DNA from: Thiomonas intermedia
Lineage (GTDB): Bacteria; Pseudomonadota; Gammaproteobacteria; Burkholderiales; Burkholderiaceae_C
Direction: 5' to 3'
NCBI RefSeq assembly: GCF_002028405.1
Contig: NZ_CP020046.1
Location: 1,984,001 to 2,048,000 of the forward strand
Length of the DNA: 64,000 nt
Positions 9,224 to 19,565 of this stretch are shown here, piece by piece. The position numbers and the translations under genes were made by a program. Below the pieces are notes generated by a model. The model ran no database searches, was not told the DNA's origin, and was given only the letters and a program-made list of their open reading frames with translations. Every line of letters begins with the position of its first letter. Position 1 is the stretch's first letter.

Positions 9224-9255
9224 CAAAATTCCTGATCTGAACATCAACAAATCGT

Positions 9256-9271
9256 GAATTTACCTTAATTC
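9256..9271. promoter_or_regulatory. Candidate CbbR operator palindrome
   Basis: GAATT TACCTT AATTC is a perfect inverted repeat of five bases with a six-base centre, lying 33 bp from the cbbR start. It overlaps a T-N11-A LysR-type half pattern (TGAATTTACCTTA). It is AT-rich inside a GC-rich spacer. Family knowledge says CbbR binds such T-N11-A sites between cbbR and the cbb operon; the assignment is an inference. Confidence 0.5.
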
Positions 9272-9288
9272 GAGCTGCCGCTTATATT
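9260..9288 (+). promoter_or_regulatory. Candidate sigma-70 promoter of the fbp-led cbb operon
   Basis: A -35-like TTACCT (9260-9265) and a -10-like TATATT (9283-9288) are separated by 17 bp, in the direction of fbp. The -35 overlaps the palindrome at 9256-9271. It would leave an untranslated leader of roughly 285 bases before fbp. The call is from pattern only. Confidence 0.45.
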
Positions 9289-9439
9289 CGCAACAAGCGA
9301 TGGAACTACGTGATGGGGAAACGCCCCCCGTCCTGTTTCAGCCGCACCGTTTGTGAACGGGCTCCGAAGTTCATCTTCAGGAGCTTTTGCCGCAGCCAAT
9401 GAAGTCTGTTCATGCGAGTCTCCGTTTTGGGGCTGCGGG

Positions 9440-9490
9440 CTTTTTGAAGTGACTTGCACTCGCCGGCGGTCAGCAGGTTGCTTCAAAAAG
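9440..9490 (+). other. Inverted repeat in the fbp leader
   Basis: CTTTTTGAAG (9440-9449) and CTTCAAAAAG (9481-9490) are perfect 10-base inverted arms around a 31-base GC-rich loop. If transcription starts near 9295, this is in the leader RNA about 90 bases before the fbp start. The remainder of the 355-base cbbR-fbp spacer shows no gene. Confidence 0.4.
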
Positions 9491-9578
9491 TCTTCTAGCC
9501 TCGCGCCAGCGGATGTTCCTGCGCTCCCCGCGCAGGGGCCCCTGCTGTCCGAGGCCCTTCACCATTGGGAGCCACACC

Positions 9579-10658
9579 ATGCAGTCCGGTCGCACCACCG
9601 TCTCAAAATTTCTCATCGAGCAGTTGCACGGCACCGATGATCAGGCCGATCTGGCCGCGCTGCTGGTGGACGTGACCGCTGCGGTCAAGGCCATCTCGGC
9701 CATGACGTCCAAGGGGGCGCTCGGCGGCTTCCTGGGCGCGCTCGACACGCAGAACGTCCAGGGCGAAGTGCAGAAGAAGCTCGACGTGCTCTCCAACGAC
9801 GCCATGATTCAGGCGTGCGAGTGGGGTGGGCTGGTGGCCGGCATGGCCTCCGAGGAAATGGACGACCCCTACGCTCTGCCCAAGGAATTCGAGCGCGGGC
9901 CGTATCTGCTCATCTTCGATCCGCTCGACGGTTCTTCGAATACCGACGTCAACGTCTCCGTCGGCACCATTTTCTCGGTGTTGCGCCACACCAAGATCGG
10001 CGACCCGACGGTGGCCGATTATCTGCGTCCCGGCGTCGAGCAGGTCGCGGCTGGCTACGCCATCTATGGTCCGTCCACCATGCTGGTGCTGACCGTGGGC
10101 AAGGGCACGCACGGCTTCACGCTGGATCGCGAGATCGGCAACTTCGTGCTCACGCATCCCGATCTGAAAATCCCGGCCGACACCAGCGAGTTCGCGATCA
10201 ACACCAGCAACGAGCGTTTTTGGGAGTCGCCGGTGCAGCGTTATGTGGCCGAGGCCAAGGCTGGCAAGACCGGCCCGCGCGAACGCGACTTCAACACCCG
10301 CTGGATCGCCTCGATGGTGGCCGACGTGCATCGCATTTTGATGCGCGGGGGCATCTTCATGTACCCCAAGGACACCAAGGATCCCAGCAAGCCTGGCCGC
10401 CTGCGCCTGATGTACGAGGCCAATCCGATCGGCATGATCATCGAACAGGCAGGCGGCGCGGCCTCCACTGGGCGCGGGCGTATTCTTGAGGTGCCGCCGA
10501 CTTCGCTGCATCAGCGCGTCCCGGTGATGCTGGGCTCCAGGAACGAGATCGAACGTCTGGAGCGCTACCACGCCGAATACGACCGGGGTGAAGACAAGGC
10601 CTTTGAATCCCCGCTGTTCAAAGAGCGTTCGCTGTTTCGTGACGAAGCCGGCCGCTGA
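9579..10658 (+). CDS. fbp: Class I fructose-1,6-bisphosphatase
   Basis: The enzyme hydrolyses fructose-1,6-bisphosphate to fructose-6-phosphate in the regenerative half of the Calvin cycle and in gluconeogenesis. The start is the ATG at 9579 ([18 protein letters not shown]) behind GGGAG; the frame upstream is GC-rich filler. The 359-residue product carries the metal and substrate motif [25 protein letters not shown] and the late loop [24 protein letters not shown], as in class I enzymes. It is the first gene of the operon divergent from cbbR. Confidence 0.96.
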   Translation: MQSGRTTVSKFLIEQLHGTDDQADLAALLVDVTAAVKAISAMTSKGALGGFLGALDTQNVQGEVQKKLDVLSNDAMIQACEWGGLVAGMASEEMDDPYALPKEFERGPYLLIFDPLDGSSNTDVNVSVGTIFSVLRHTKIGDPTVADYLRPGVEQVAAGYAIYGPSTMLVLTVGKGTHGFTLDREIGNFVLTHPDLKIPADTSEFAINTSNERFWESPVQRYVAEAKAGKTGPRERDFNTRWIASMVADVHRILMRGGIFMYPKDTKDPSKPGRLRLMYEANPIGMIIEQAGGAASTGRGRILEVPPTSLHQRVPVMLGSRNEIERLERYHAEYDRGEDKAFESPLFKERSLFRDEAGR

Positions 10659-10834
10659 TCGTCGCTGATTGGCTGCTGATCGTCGCAGCAGTCGGCTCTA
10701 CCGCGTCGGCGCATGTCGCGCCCAGCGGTTCGACGGCGGCGGTTGTGCTTCTCGCCAGATCGACCCTGGCGGCGGCCCGCGCAAGATGGGCGCCGCTTGA
10801 ATGGATTTCCTTGTATTGAAAAGAGGCTCGCACC

Positions 10835-11710
10835 ATGTCTGTCAAACATCCCATCATTGCCATCACCGGGTCGTCGGGCGCCGGCACCACCACGGTGATG
10901 CGCAGCTTCCAGCACATTTTCCGCCGTGAGAATCTCACGGCGCAGATCGTCGAGGGCGATTCCTTCCACCGCTTCAACCGCATGGAAATGCGCGAGGAGA
11001 TGAAGAAGCAGGAAGCCGCGGGCAACCGCCACTTCAGCCACTTCGGCCCGGACGCCAACCTGCTGGGCGAGCTGGAGAACGTGTTCAAGACCTATGGCGA
11101 GACCGGCGGCGGCAAGGTGCGCAAGTACATCCACGACGCGGGCGAGGCCGCCGAATTCGGCGTCGATCCGGGCAATTTCACCGACTGGAAAGACATCAAG
11201 CCGGGTTCCGATCTGATGTTCTACGAAGGTCTGCACGGCGGCTATGCCGCTGGCGACATCGATGTGGCCAAGCAGGTTGACCTGCTCGTCGGCGTGGTGC
11301 CCATCATCAATCTCGAGTGGATCCAGAAGCTGCACCGCGACCAGATCCAGCGCGGTTACTCGCAAGAGGCCGTGATGGACACCATCCTGCGCCGCATGCC
11401 CGATTATGTCTACCACATCACGCCGCAGTTCTCGCGCACCCACGTCAACTTCCAGCGCGTGCCCACGGTCGACACCTCCAATCCCTTCATCGCCAAGGAC
11501 ATTCCCACGCTCGACGAGAGCATGGTGGTCATCCGCTTCGCGAACCCCAAGGGCATCGACTTTCCCTACCTGCTGTCCATGCTCCACGATTCGTGGATGA
11601 GCCGTCCCAACACCCTGGTCGTGCCCGGCGGCAAGATGGGCATTGCCATGCAGCTCATCTTCACCCCCATGATCCTGCGCTTGATGGACCTCAAGCGCCG
11701 CGCTGGCTAA
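10835..11710 (+). CDS. prkB: Phosphoribulokinase
   Basis: This is the Calvin-cycle-specific kinase making ribulose-1,5-bisphosphate from ribulose-5-phosphate and ATP. The 291-residue protein opens with a P-loop (GSSGAGTTTVMRSF, residues about 11-24), then EGDSFHRFNR and YEGLHGG, typical of the octameric proteobacterial enzyme. The ATG at 10835 has AAGAGG upstream. A 176-base spacer separates it from fbp, containing GCTGATCGTCGC twice (10654 and 10675). Its presence strongly implies a RuBisCO elsewhere in the genome. Confidence 0.97.
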   Translation: MSVKHPIIAITGSSGAGTTTVMRSFQHIFRRENLTAQIVEGDSFHRFNRMEMREEMKKQEAAGNRHFSHFGPDANLLGELENVFKTYGETGGGKVRKYIHDAGEAAEFGVDPGNFTDWKDIKPGSDLMFYEGLHGGYAAGDIDVAKQVDLLVGVVPIINLEWIQKLHRDQIQRGYSQEAVMDTILRRMPDYVYHITPQFSRTHVNFQRVPTVDTSNPFIAKDIPTLDESMVVIRFANPKGIDFPYLLSMLHDSWMSRPNTLVVPGGKMGIAMQLIFTPMILRLMDLKRRAG

Positions 11711-11725
11711 ACCTGGGATACGCAC

Positions 11726-13753
11726 ATGACCACCTTGCAACTCGACACCCAACAGCGCCGCCGTCTGGCGAACGCCATCCGCTTCCTCGCCATCGACGGC
11801 GTGCAGGCCGCCAACTCCGGCCACCCCGGCGCGCCCATGGGCATGGCCGACATCGCCGAAGTGCTGTGGCGCAACCACCTGCATCACAACCCGGCCAACC
11901 CGAACTGGGCCAACCGTGATCGCTTCGTGCTGTCCAACGGCCACGGCTCGATGCTGATCTACGCCCTGCTGCACCTCACCGGCTACGACCTGCCGATCGA
12001 AGAGATCAAGCGTTTCCGCCAGATGCACAGCAAGACACCCGGCCACCCCGAAGTGGGCTATACGCCGGGTGTGGAAACCACCACCGGCCCGCTGGGCCAG
12101 GGCATCGCCAACGGCGTGGGCATGGCGCTGGCCGAAAAGGTGCTGGCCGCGCAGTTCAACCAGCCCGGGCATGGCATCGTCGATCACCACACCTATGTGT
12201 TCCTCGGCGACGGCTGCCTGATGGAAGGCATCAGCCACGAGGCCTGCTCGCTGGCCGGCACCCTCAAGCTGAACAAGCTCATCGCCTATTACGACGACAA
12301 CGGCATTTCCATCGACGGTCATGTCGAGCACTGGTTCTCCGACAATACCGCCCAGCGCTTCCAGGCCTATGGCTGGAACGTCATCGGCCCGATCGACGGC
12401 CATGACGCCGTGGCCGTCGAGAAGGCCACCGCCGAGGCCAAGACCAGCGACAAGCCCACCCTCATCATCTGCCGCACCACCATCGGCTGGGGCTCGCCCA
12501 ACAAGGCCGGCACGCACGATGTGCACGGCGCCGCGCTCGGCCAGGCCGAGGCCGACGCCACCCGCAAGGCGCTGGGCTGGGACTACGGCCCGTTCGACAT
12601 CCCCGCTGACATCTACCAGGCCTGGGACGCCAAATTCCACGGCGCCAAGCTCGAAGCCGACTGGAACGAGCGCTTCGCCGCCTATGAAAAGGCCCATCCC
12701 GCTCTCGCGGCCGAATTCAAGCGCCGCATGGCGGGTGATCTGCCGGCCGACTGGGGTCAGACCGTTCAGACGCTTTACGCCAAGGCCCGCGAAGTGAGCG
12801 CGGCCACCGCGACACGCAAGTCCTCGCAGATCGCCCTGGAAACCCTGGTGCCCGCGCTGCCCGGCCTGTTCGGCGGTTCGGCCGACCTGACCGGCTCCAA
12901 CCTGACGGCGGTCAAGGCCTCGCATTCGTTCGAGAAGGCCGCGCCGGGTACGGCGTTCAACTACCTGTCGTACGGCGTGCGCGAATTCGGCATGGTGGCC
13001 ATGATGAATGGCATGGCGCTGCATGGCGGCTTCCTGCCCTACGGCGGCACCTTCCTGATGTTCTCCGACTACTCGCGCAACGGCGTGCGCATGAGCGCGC
13101 TGATGAAGCAGCGGGTCATCCACGTTTTCTCGCACGACTCCATCGGCCTGGGCGAAGACGGCCCGACCCACCAGCCGATCGAACAGCCTTCCAGCCTGCG
13201 TCTCATTCCCAATCTGGACGTATGGCGCCCGGCCGACGTGCTCGAAACCGCCGTCGCCTGGAAGCACGCCATCGAGCGCAAGCACGGCCCCAGCGCCCTG
13301 TTGCTGTCGCGCCAGAATCTGGTCTCCACCCAGCATCCGGCGGATGCCGAGCGCACCCTTTCGCGCGGTGGCTACGTGCTGTCGGAAGCCCAGGGCGGCA
13401 AGCCGCAGATCGTGCTGATCGCCACCGGCTCGGAAGTCGAGATTGCGCTGAAGGCGCAAGGCATGCTGGCTGAACAGGGCGTCGCTGCGCGTGTGGTTTC
13501 CATGCCCTGCACCAACGTCTTCGACCGCCAGGACGCGGCTTACCGCAGCGAGGTGCTGCCCGCGGGCTTGCCGCGCGTGGCCATCGAAGCGGGTCACCCC
13601 GACTTCTGGCACAAGTATGTGGGCCTGAACGGCGGCATCGTCGGCATCGCCACCTTCGGCGAATCCGCCCCCGCGCCGCAGCTCTACCAGCACTTCAAGG
13701 TGACGGCGGAGCACGCGGTGGCCGTGGCGAAGTCGGTGCTGCAAGCGGCCTGA
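11726..13753 (+). CDS. tkt: Transketolase
   Basis: Transketolase transfers two-carbon units with thiamine diphosphate in the Calvin and pentose phosphate pathways. The 675-residue product has the full set of motifs: [27 protein letters not shown], the ThDP/Mg site [15 protein letters not shown]...DDNGISIDG, and the pyrimidine-domain stretch [18 protein letters not shown]. It follows prk by 15 bases, and its TGA overlaps the next ATG by one base, indicating translational coupling with the phosphatase gene. Confidence 0.97.
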   Translation: MTTLQLDTQQRRRLANAIRFLAIDGVQAANSGHPGAPMGMADIAEVLWRNHLHHNPANPNWANRDRFVLSNGHGSMLIYALLHLTGYDLPIEEIKRFRQMHSKTPGHPEVGYTPGVETTTGPLGQGIANGVGMALAEKVLAAQFNQPGHGIVDHHTYVFLGDGCLMEGISHEACSLAGTLKLNKLIAYYDDNGISIDGHVEHWFSDNTAQRFQAYGWNVIGPIDGHDAVAVEKATAEAKTSDKPTLIICRTTIGWGSPNKAGTHDVHGAALGQAEADATRKALGWDYGPFDIPADIYQAWDAKFHGAKLEADWNERFAAYEKAHPALAAEFKRRMAGDLPADWGQTVQTLYAKAREVSAATATRKSSQIALETLVPALPGLFGGSADLTGSNLTAVKASHSFEKAAPGTAFNYLSYGVREFGMVAMMNGMALHGGFLPYGGTFLMFSDYSRNGVRMSALMKQRVIHVFSHDSIGLGEDGPTHQPIEQPSSLRLIPNLDVWRPADVLETAVAWKHAIERKHGPSALLLSRQNLVSTQHPADAERTLSRGGYVLSEAQGGKPQIVLIATGSEVEIALKAQGMLAEQGVAARVVSMPCTNVFDRQDAAYRSEVLPAGLPRVAIEAGHPDFWHKYVGLNGGIVGIATFGESAPAPQLYQHFKVTAEHAVAVAKSVLQAA

Positions 13754-14481
13754 TGCCTCGACAGACGCCCGAGATGAGTCAAGGCATGTTCGATCTGGTG
13801 ATGTTCGACCTCGACGGCACGCTGGTGGAAACCGCGCCGGAAATCGCCGATGCGGTCAACGACCTGCTGCGCGACCAGGATCAGCCCGAGGTCTCCGAGC
13901 ATCTCATCCGTGCGTGGATCGGACACGGTACGCGCGAGCTTTTGCTGCATGCCTATGCGCACGCCACCGGCCTCGAAGAGGACACGGTGCGGCGCACCGG
14001 CACGCTCGACATTCTCATGCCGCGCTTCGCCGAGTTCTATGCCGCCCGCACCGGGCAGCGCAGCCGGCTCTACCCGGGCGTGCTCGACACGCTCAAGGTG
14101 CTGCGGGCGTCGCAGGTGCGCATTGCGCTGGTGACCAATAAGGAGCAGCGTTTCGCCACCACGGTCCTGATGACGCATGGCATCCGGCACTATTTCGGCA
14201 TGGTGGTGGCCGGCGACACGCTCGAAGCCAAGAAGCCCGACCCGCTGCCGGTGCGCTACTGCCTGGACGCCTTCAAGGTGCGCGCGGCTCGCTCGCTGTT
14301 CGTCGGCGATTCGGAGATTGACGTCGCCACGGCGCGAGCCGCAGGCGTGCCCGTTTGGGCGGTGCCGTATGGTTACAACCACGGCAAGCCCATCGCGCTG
14401 GCGGAGCCCGACCGCGTCATTCCGACCGTGGCGGCGGTGGCCGAGGCGGTGCAGGCGGCGGCCCTGCATCCTGCAGCCTGA
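13753..14481 (+). CDS. cbbZ: Phosphoglycolate phosphatase (CbbZ type)
   Basis: The enzyme removes 2-phosphoglycolate, the toxic product of RuBisCO oxygenation. The 242-residue protein is a HAD phosphatase with the nucleophile motif FDLDGTLVET near residue 18, the second motif VTNKEQR, a Lys in EAKKPDPLP and the final acidic motif FVGDSEIDVATA. Its ATG overlaps the tkt stop (TGATG). An internal ATG after eleven codons (MFDLVMFDLDGTL) could also serve. The position in a cbb operon supports CbbZ over a generic HAD role. Confidence 0.92.
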   Translation: MPRQTPEMSQGMFDLVMFDLDGTLVETAPEIADAVNDLLRDQDQPEVSEHLIRAWIGHGTRELLLHAYAHATGLEEDTVRRTGTLDILMPRFAEFYAARTGQRSRLYPGVLDTLKVLRASQVRIALVTNKEQRFATTVLMTHGIRHYFGMVVAGDTLEAKKPDPLPVRYCLDAFKVRAARSLFVGDSEIDVATARAAGVPVWAVPYGYNHGKPIALAEPDRVIPTVAAVAEAVQAAALHPAA

Positions 14482-15567
<1,086 letters not shown>

Positions 15568-15647
15568 TGTCGCATTGACGTCGCAACGACGTCGCGCCCC
15601 GGCCGCGCAGTTGCTGGCGGGCCGGGTGCGGAACCGAGGAGAGATTG

Positions 15648-16853
15648 ATGCAAATCCTGACCTTTGAAGAAGTGTGCAAGCGTGGCTTCGCCCAGGACAA
15701 GCGCGTGTTCATCCGCGCCGACCTGAACGTGCCGTTCAACGACAAGGGCGAGATCACCGAAGACACCCGCGTGCGCGCATCCGTGCCCGCCGTGAAGATG
15801 GCGCTCGACGCAGGCGCCGGGGTGATGATCACCTCGCATCTGGGACGTCCGACCGAAGGCGAATTCAAGCCCGAAGACTCGCTGGCCCCCGTGGCCAAGC
15901 GCCTGGGCGAGCTGCTTGGCCTGCCGGTCAAGCTGCAGGCCAACTGGGTGGACGGCGGCTTCGACGTGCGTCCCGGTGAAGTGGTCATGCTCGAGAACGC
16001 CCGCGTCAACAAGGGCGAGAAAAAGAATGACGACGCGCTGTCGCAAAAGATCGCCAAGCTCGCCGACATCTATGTGAACGACGCCTTCGGCACCGCGCAC
16101 CGTGCCGAGGCGACCACCTACGGCATCGCCAAGCATGCGCACATCGCCTGCGCCGGGCCGCTGCTGGCCGCCGAGATCGACGCCATCAACCGCGCGCTGG
16201 CCAATCCGGCCCGGCCGCTGGTGGCCATCGTGGCGGGCTCCAAGGTGTCCACCAAGCTGACCATTCTTCAGAGCCTGGCCGACAAGGTCGATGGCCTGAT
16301 CGTGGGTGGCGGCATCGCCAACACCTTCATGCTGGCCGAGGGTCTGCCCATCGGCAAGAGTCTGGCCGAGCCCGATCTGCTCGACGAGGCCCGCAAGGTC
16401 ATCGCCAAGATGAAGGCGCGTGGCGCCGAAGTGCCCATTCCCGAGGACGTCGTGGTGGCCAAGCAGTTCAGCGCCACCGCCGAGGCCACCGTAAAAGACG
16501 CCAAGGACGTGGCCGCCGACGACCTGATTCTCGACATCGGCCCCAAGACCGCGGCCAAGCTCGCCGCCAAGCTGCAGGCGGCCGGCACCATCGTCTGGAA
16601 CGGCCCGGTCGGCGTGTTCGAGTTCGACGCCTTTGCCAACGGCACCAAGACCCTGGCCGCGGCCATCGCCAGCAGCCCGGCGTTCTCCATCGCGGGCGGT
16701 GGCGACACCCTGGCCGCCATCGCCAAGTACGAGATCACCGACAAGATCGGCTACATCTCCACGGGCGGTGGCGCCTTCCTCGAGGTGCTCGAAGGCAAGC
16801 AGCTGCCGGCCTTTGAAATCCTGCAGCAGCGCGCCAAGCAGCCGCTGTCTTGA
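15648..16853 (+). CDS. pgk: Phosphoglycerate kinase
   Basis: It phosphorylates 3-phosphoglycerate, the product of RuBisCO, with ATP. The product is 401 residues. Visible motifs are [49 protein letters not shown] and the late GGGDTLAAI...[14 protein letters not shown]. The ATG at 15648 is preferred because GAGGAGAG lies immediately upstream; a TTG three bases earlier is less likely. It is the sixth gene of the operon, all in one orientation. Confidence 0.97.
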   Translation: MQILTFEEVCKRGFAQDKRVFIRADLNVPFNDKGEITEDTRVRASVPAVKMALDAGAGVMITSHLGRPTEGEFKPEDSLAPVAKRLGELLGLPVKLQANWVDGGFDVRPGEVVMLENARVNKGEKKNDDALSQKIAKLADIYVNDAFGTAHRAEATTYGIAKHAHIACAGPLLAAEIDAINRALANPARPLVAIVAGSKVSTKLTILQSLADKVDGLIVGGGIANTFMLAEGLPIGKSLAEPDLLDEARKVIAKMKARGAEVPIPEDVVVAKQFSATAEATVKDAKDVAADDLILDIGPKTAAKLAAKLQAAGTIVWNGPVGVFEFDAFANGTKTLAAAIASSPAFSIAGGGDTLAAIAKYEITDKIGYISTGGGAFLEVLEGKQLPAFEILQQRAKQPLS

Positions 16854-16900
16854 TGCCCGACCATCGTTGATCCTGTCTTTCCCTTCTTGAGGAGTCCGTC

Positions 16901-17965
16901 ATGGCCCTGATTTCCCTGCGTCAACTGCTCGACCACGCGGCCGAGCATTCCTACGGCGTCCCCGCCTTCAACGTCAACAACCTCGAACAGGTGCGCGCCA
17001 TCATGGAAGCCGCCGACGAGACCAACTCGCCGGTCATCCTGCAGGCCTCGGCCGGTGCCCGCAAGTACGCCGGCGCGCCCTTCCTGCGTCACCTCATCGA
17101 GGCCGCAGTTGAAGAGTGGCCGCACATTCCCGTGGTCATGCACCAAGACCACGGCACCAGCCCCGGCGTGTGCCAGCGCTCCATCCAGCTGGGCTTCAGC
17201 TCGGTGATGATGGACGGCTCGCTGGGCACCGACGGCAAGACCCCGACCACCTACGACTACAACGTCGACGTCACCCGGCGCACCGTGGAAATGTCGCATT
17301 CCTGCGGCGTGTCGGTTGAAGGTGAACTGGGCTGCCTGGGCTCGCTCGAAACCGGCATGGCCGGCGAGGAAGACGGCATCGGTGCCGAAGGCACGCTCGA
17401 TCACAGCCAGCTGCTGACCGATCCCGAGGAGGCTGCCGACTTCGTGAAGAAGACTCACGTTGACGCTCTGGCCATCGCCATCGGCACCAGCCACGGCGCG
17501 TACAAATTCACCCGTCCGCCCACTGGCGACATCCTGGCCATCGGCCGCATCAAGGAAATTCATGCCCGCATCCCCAACACCCACCTGGTGATGCACGGCT
17601 CCTCCTCGGTGCCGCAGGACTGGCTCAAGATCATCAACTCCTACGGCGGCGACATGGGCGAGACCTATGGCGTGCCGGTGGAAGAGATCGTCGAAGGCAT
17701 CAAGCACGGCGTGCGCAAGGTCAACATCGACACCGATCTGCGCATGGCCTCCACCGGGGCCACCCGCAAGTTCCTGGCCGAGCATCCGAAAGAGTTCGAT
17801 CCGCGCAAATTCCTCATCGCCTCCACCAAGGCCATGAAGGAGATCTGCAAGGCGCGTTACGAAGCCTTCGGCACCGCGGGCAACGCTTCCAAGATCAAGC
17901 CCATCACGCTCGACGCGATGGTCGGTCTGTACGAAAAGGGCAAGCTCGACCCCAAGGTCAACTGA
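16901..17965 (+). CDS. fba: Class II fructose-1,6-bisphosphate aldolase
   Basis: It condenses dihydroxyacetone phosphate with glyceraldehyde-3-phosphate, or with erythrose-4-phosphate to give sedoheptulose bisphosphate. The 354-residue product shows class II zinc-aldolase motifs: [13 protein letters not shown], the zinc-binding [26 protein letters not shown], and [10 protein letters not shown] near the C-terminus. TTGAGGAG precedes the ATG. It closes the core Calvin set; a hairpin lies about 30 bases downstream. Confidence 0.97.
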   Translation: MALISLRQLLDHAAEHSYGVPAFNVNNLEQVRAIMEAADETNSPVILQASAGARKYAGAPFLRHLIEAAVEEWPHIPVVMHQDHGTSPGVCQRSIQLGFSSVMMDGSLGTDGKTPTTYDYNVDVTRRTVEMSHSCGVSVEGELGCLGSLETGMAGEEDGIGAEGTLDHSQLLTDPEEAADFVKKTHVDALAIAIGTSHGAYKFTRPPTGDILAIGRIKEIHARIPNTHLVMHGSSSVPQDWLKIINSYGGDMGETYGVPVEEIVEGIKHGVRKVNIDTDLRMASTGATRKFLAEHPKEFDPRKFLIASTKAMKEICKARYEAFGTAGNASKIKPITLDAMVGLYEKGKLDPKVN

Positions 17966-17993
17966 TCGCCCTCGGTCGCGCTGGGCAGCATCC

Positions 17994-18016
17994 AACCCCG
18001 GCCTTGCGCCGGGGTT
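17994..18016 (+). terminator. Hairpin after fba, possible operon terminator
   Basis: AACCCCGGC and GCCGGGGTT form a perfect 9-bp stem with a 5-base loop. No T-run follows (TGTCGTCTG), so it is either a weak intrinsic terminator or an RNA-stabilising 3' structure between the Calvin core and the next two genes. Confidence 0.5.
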
Positions 18017-18060
18017 GTCGTCTGTGCAGCACCTCCCCCTTACGCATTCAGGAGATTTCC

Positions 18061-18618
18061 ATGGCAGCCACCGCCGACCCTCTGCAACGCGGCTTCGCCG
18101 CGCCTGATTTTTCCCTCCCCGGCGTCGATGGACGCACCTGGAGCCTGGCCGATGTGCGCGGCACCAACGGCACCCTGGTCATGTTTATCTGCAACCATTG
18201 CCCCTACGTGCAGGCCGTGGCCGACCGCATGGTGCGCGATGCACGCGAGCTGCGCGCCCTCGGGGTGCATGCCGTGGCCATCAGCAGCAACGATGTGGCG
18301 ACCTATCCCGAAGACTCGTTCGACCACATGAAGCGCTTTTCGGACGGGCACGGTTTTGCCTTTCCGTATCTGTACGACGAATCGCAGGCGGTCGCGAAGG
18401 CCTATGGCGCCGTCTGCACGCCCGATTTCTTCGGCTTTAACGCCGCGCTGCAGCTTCAATACCGCGGCCAGCTCGACGCCTCGCGCAAGCAGGCCGCAGC
18501 GCCCGACGTGCGCCGCGACCTGTTCGAGGCCATGAAGCAGATCGCCGCCACTGGCGCCGGCCCGGACGAGCAGTACCCCAGCATCGGCTGCTCCATCAAG
18601 TGGAAGGATGCGGCATGA
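18061..18618 (+). CDS. Thioredoxin-fold (AhpC/TSA-like) protein
   Basis: The 185-residue product has a peroxiredoxin/TlpA-like fold: FAAPDFSLPGVDGRTWSLADVRG, then FICNHCPYVQAV with a CxxC pair near residues 44-47, then YDESQAVAKAYGAVCTPDFFGF. The start is the ATG at 18061, eight bases after AGGAG; the frame extends upstream through the hairpin but without a ribosome site. There is no signal peptide, so it is probably cytoplasmic. Its stop overlaps an ATG that opens the duplicated segment before cbbY. The exact reductant or substrate cannot be named. Confidence 0.82.
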   Translation: MAATADPLQRGFAAPDFSLPGVDGRTWSLADVRGTNGTLVMFICNHCPYVQAVADRMVRDARELRALGVHAVAISSNDVATYPEDSFDHMKRFSDGHGFAFPYLYDESQAVAKAYGAVCTPDFFGFNAALQLQYRGQLDASRKQAAAPDVRRDLFEAMKQIAATGAGPDEQYPSIGCSIKWKDAA

Positions 18619-18743
18619 GCGCGCCGGGCCGCTCCCAAGCGCGCATCCCGCAGCGCGCCGCGCGGAGGGTCGTCCAAGTGAGCGCGCCGGGCCGCTCCCA
18701 AGCGCGCATCCCGCAGCGCGCCGTGCGGAGGGTCGTCCAGTGA
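18615..18743 (+). CDS. Possible 42-residue peptide made of two 21-residue repeats
   Basis: The ATG at 18615 overlaps the upstream stop codon (ATGA), and the frame runs for 42 codons to a TGA overlapping the cbbY start (GTGA). Because 63 is divisible by three, the peptide is two nearly identical 21-residue units (MSAPGRSQARIPQRAARR followed by VVQ, then again). It is Arg-rich and has no hydrophobic segment. It may be a real coupled microprotein, or just an open frame produced by the duplication; the second is at least as likely. Confidence 0.25.
   Translation: MSAPGRSQARIPQRAARRVVQVSAPGRSQARIPQRAVRRVVQ
18616..18740. repeat. Tandem duplication of a 63-bp unit between two genes
   Basis: Copy one is 18616-18678 (63 bp) and copy two 18679-18740 (62 bp). 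They differ by one substitution (CGCGCGG versus CGTGCGG) and one deleted A near the end. Each copy carries a GGAGGG ribosome-binding site and is followed by GTGAGCGC, the same bases that start cbbY. The unit therefore looks like a duplicated translation start region. Confidence 0.9.
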
Positions 18744-19498
18744 GCGCTCTGCAGGCTTTGATTTTCGATGTCGACGGCACCCTGGCCGAGACCGAACGCG
18801 ACGGTCACCGCATCGCCTTCAACCAGTCGTTCGTCGATGCCGGGCTCGACTGGCACTGGGACGTCCCGACCTACGGCCGTCTGCTCGCCATCACCGGCGG
18901 CAAGGAGCGCATGCTGGCCTACTGGCAGGAGATTGACCCGCAGGCGGCGTCGCGCCCCGAGACGGCCGGACTGATTGCCGAGCTTCACCGCCGCAAGACC
19001 GCGCATTACGTGCGACTGGTGGCAGAAGGCGGCATCGCGCTGCGGCCGGGCGTGCGCCGCGTGCTGGAGCAGGCCCGCAGCGCCGGTCTGCGCCTGGCGA
19101 TCGCCACCACCACCACGCCCGACAATGTCGAGGCTCTCATCCACGCCACGCTGGGCGCCGGTGGCATGGACTGGTTCGAAGTCGTGGGCGCGGGCGACGC
19201 CGTGCCCCGCAAAAAACCCGACCCGGGCATCTATACCTGGGTGCTCGATCGCTTGGGCCTGCGCCCTGACCAGGCCCTGGCGTTCGAGGATTCCACCAAC
19301 GGCCTGCGTGCGGCGCAGGGCGCGGGGCTGCGCACCATCGTGACCACCGGCGCCTATACCCGGCATGAAAATTTCGAGGGCGCACTGGCCTGGCTTGATG
19401 GCCTGGGCGACGCCGATGCGCCGGCCACCGGACGCGCCTGCGGCCATCCCTGGTCGGGCGCCGTCGGCCTGGCCGAGCTCAGGCAGTGGGCAGTCTGA
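18740..19498 (+). CDS. cbbY: CbbY-type HAD phosphatase
   Basis: CbbY enzymes dephosphorylate xylulose-1,5-bisphosphate, a misfire product that inhibits RuBisCO. The 252-residue protein has FDVDGTLAETERDGHR at the N-terminus, ITGGKERMLAYW in the cap, TTTTPDN as motif II, PRKKPDPGIY with the conserved Lys, and FEDSTNGLRAAQGAG as the acidic motif. The GTG at 18740 has GGAGGG eight bases upstream. The duplicated unit sits directly before it. Calvin operon context supports CbbY over other beta-phosphoglucomutase-like HADs. Confidence 0.9.
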   Translation: MSALQALIFDVDGTLAETERDGHRIAFNQSFVDAGLDWHWDVPTYGRLLAITGGKERMLAYWQEIDPQAASRPETAGLIAELHRRKTAHYVRLVAEGGIALRPGVRRVLEQARSAGLRLAIATTTTPDNVEALIHATLGAGGMDWFEVVGAGDAVPRKKPDPGIYTWVLDRLGLRPDQALAFEDSTNGLRAAQGAGLRTIVTTGAYTRHENFEGALAWLDGLGDADAPATGRACGHPWSGAVGLAELRQWAV

Positions 19499-19509
19499 CG
19501 GTGGATGGG

Positions 19510-19527
19510 CCGCGGCTTTGGCCGCGG
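19510..19527. terminator. Hairpin between convergent genes
   Basis: CCGCGGC (19510-19516), a TTTG loop and GCCGCGG (19521-19527) form a 7-bp GC stem between the cbbY stop and the end of the convergent secreted-protein gene. No T-run follows on either strand, so it is at best a weak bidirectional terminator. Confidence 0.3.
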
Positions 19528-19565
19528 TCGAACCCGGAGGAACTCTGCGCCCGCCGCAACGGTCT

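Noticed and set aside
10565-13744. Minus-strand open frame of over 1000 codons opposite prk and tkt
   Set aside because: It covers two well-recognised Calvin genes on the other strand and reads as low-complexity His/Val/Gly/Ala sequence.
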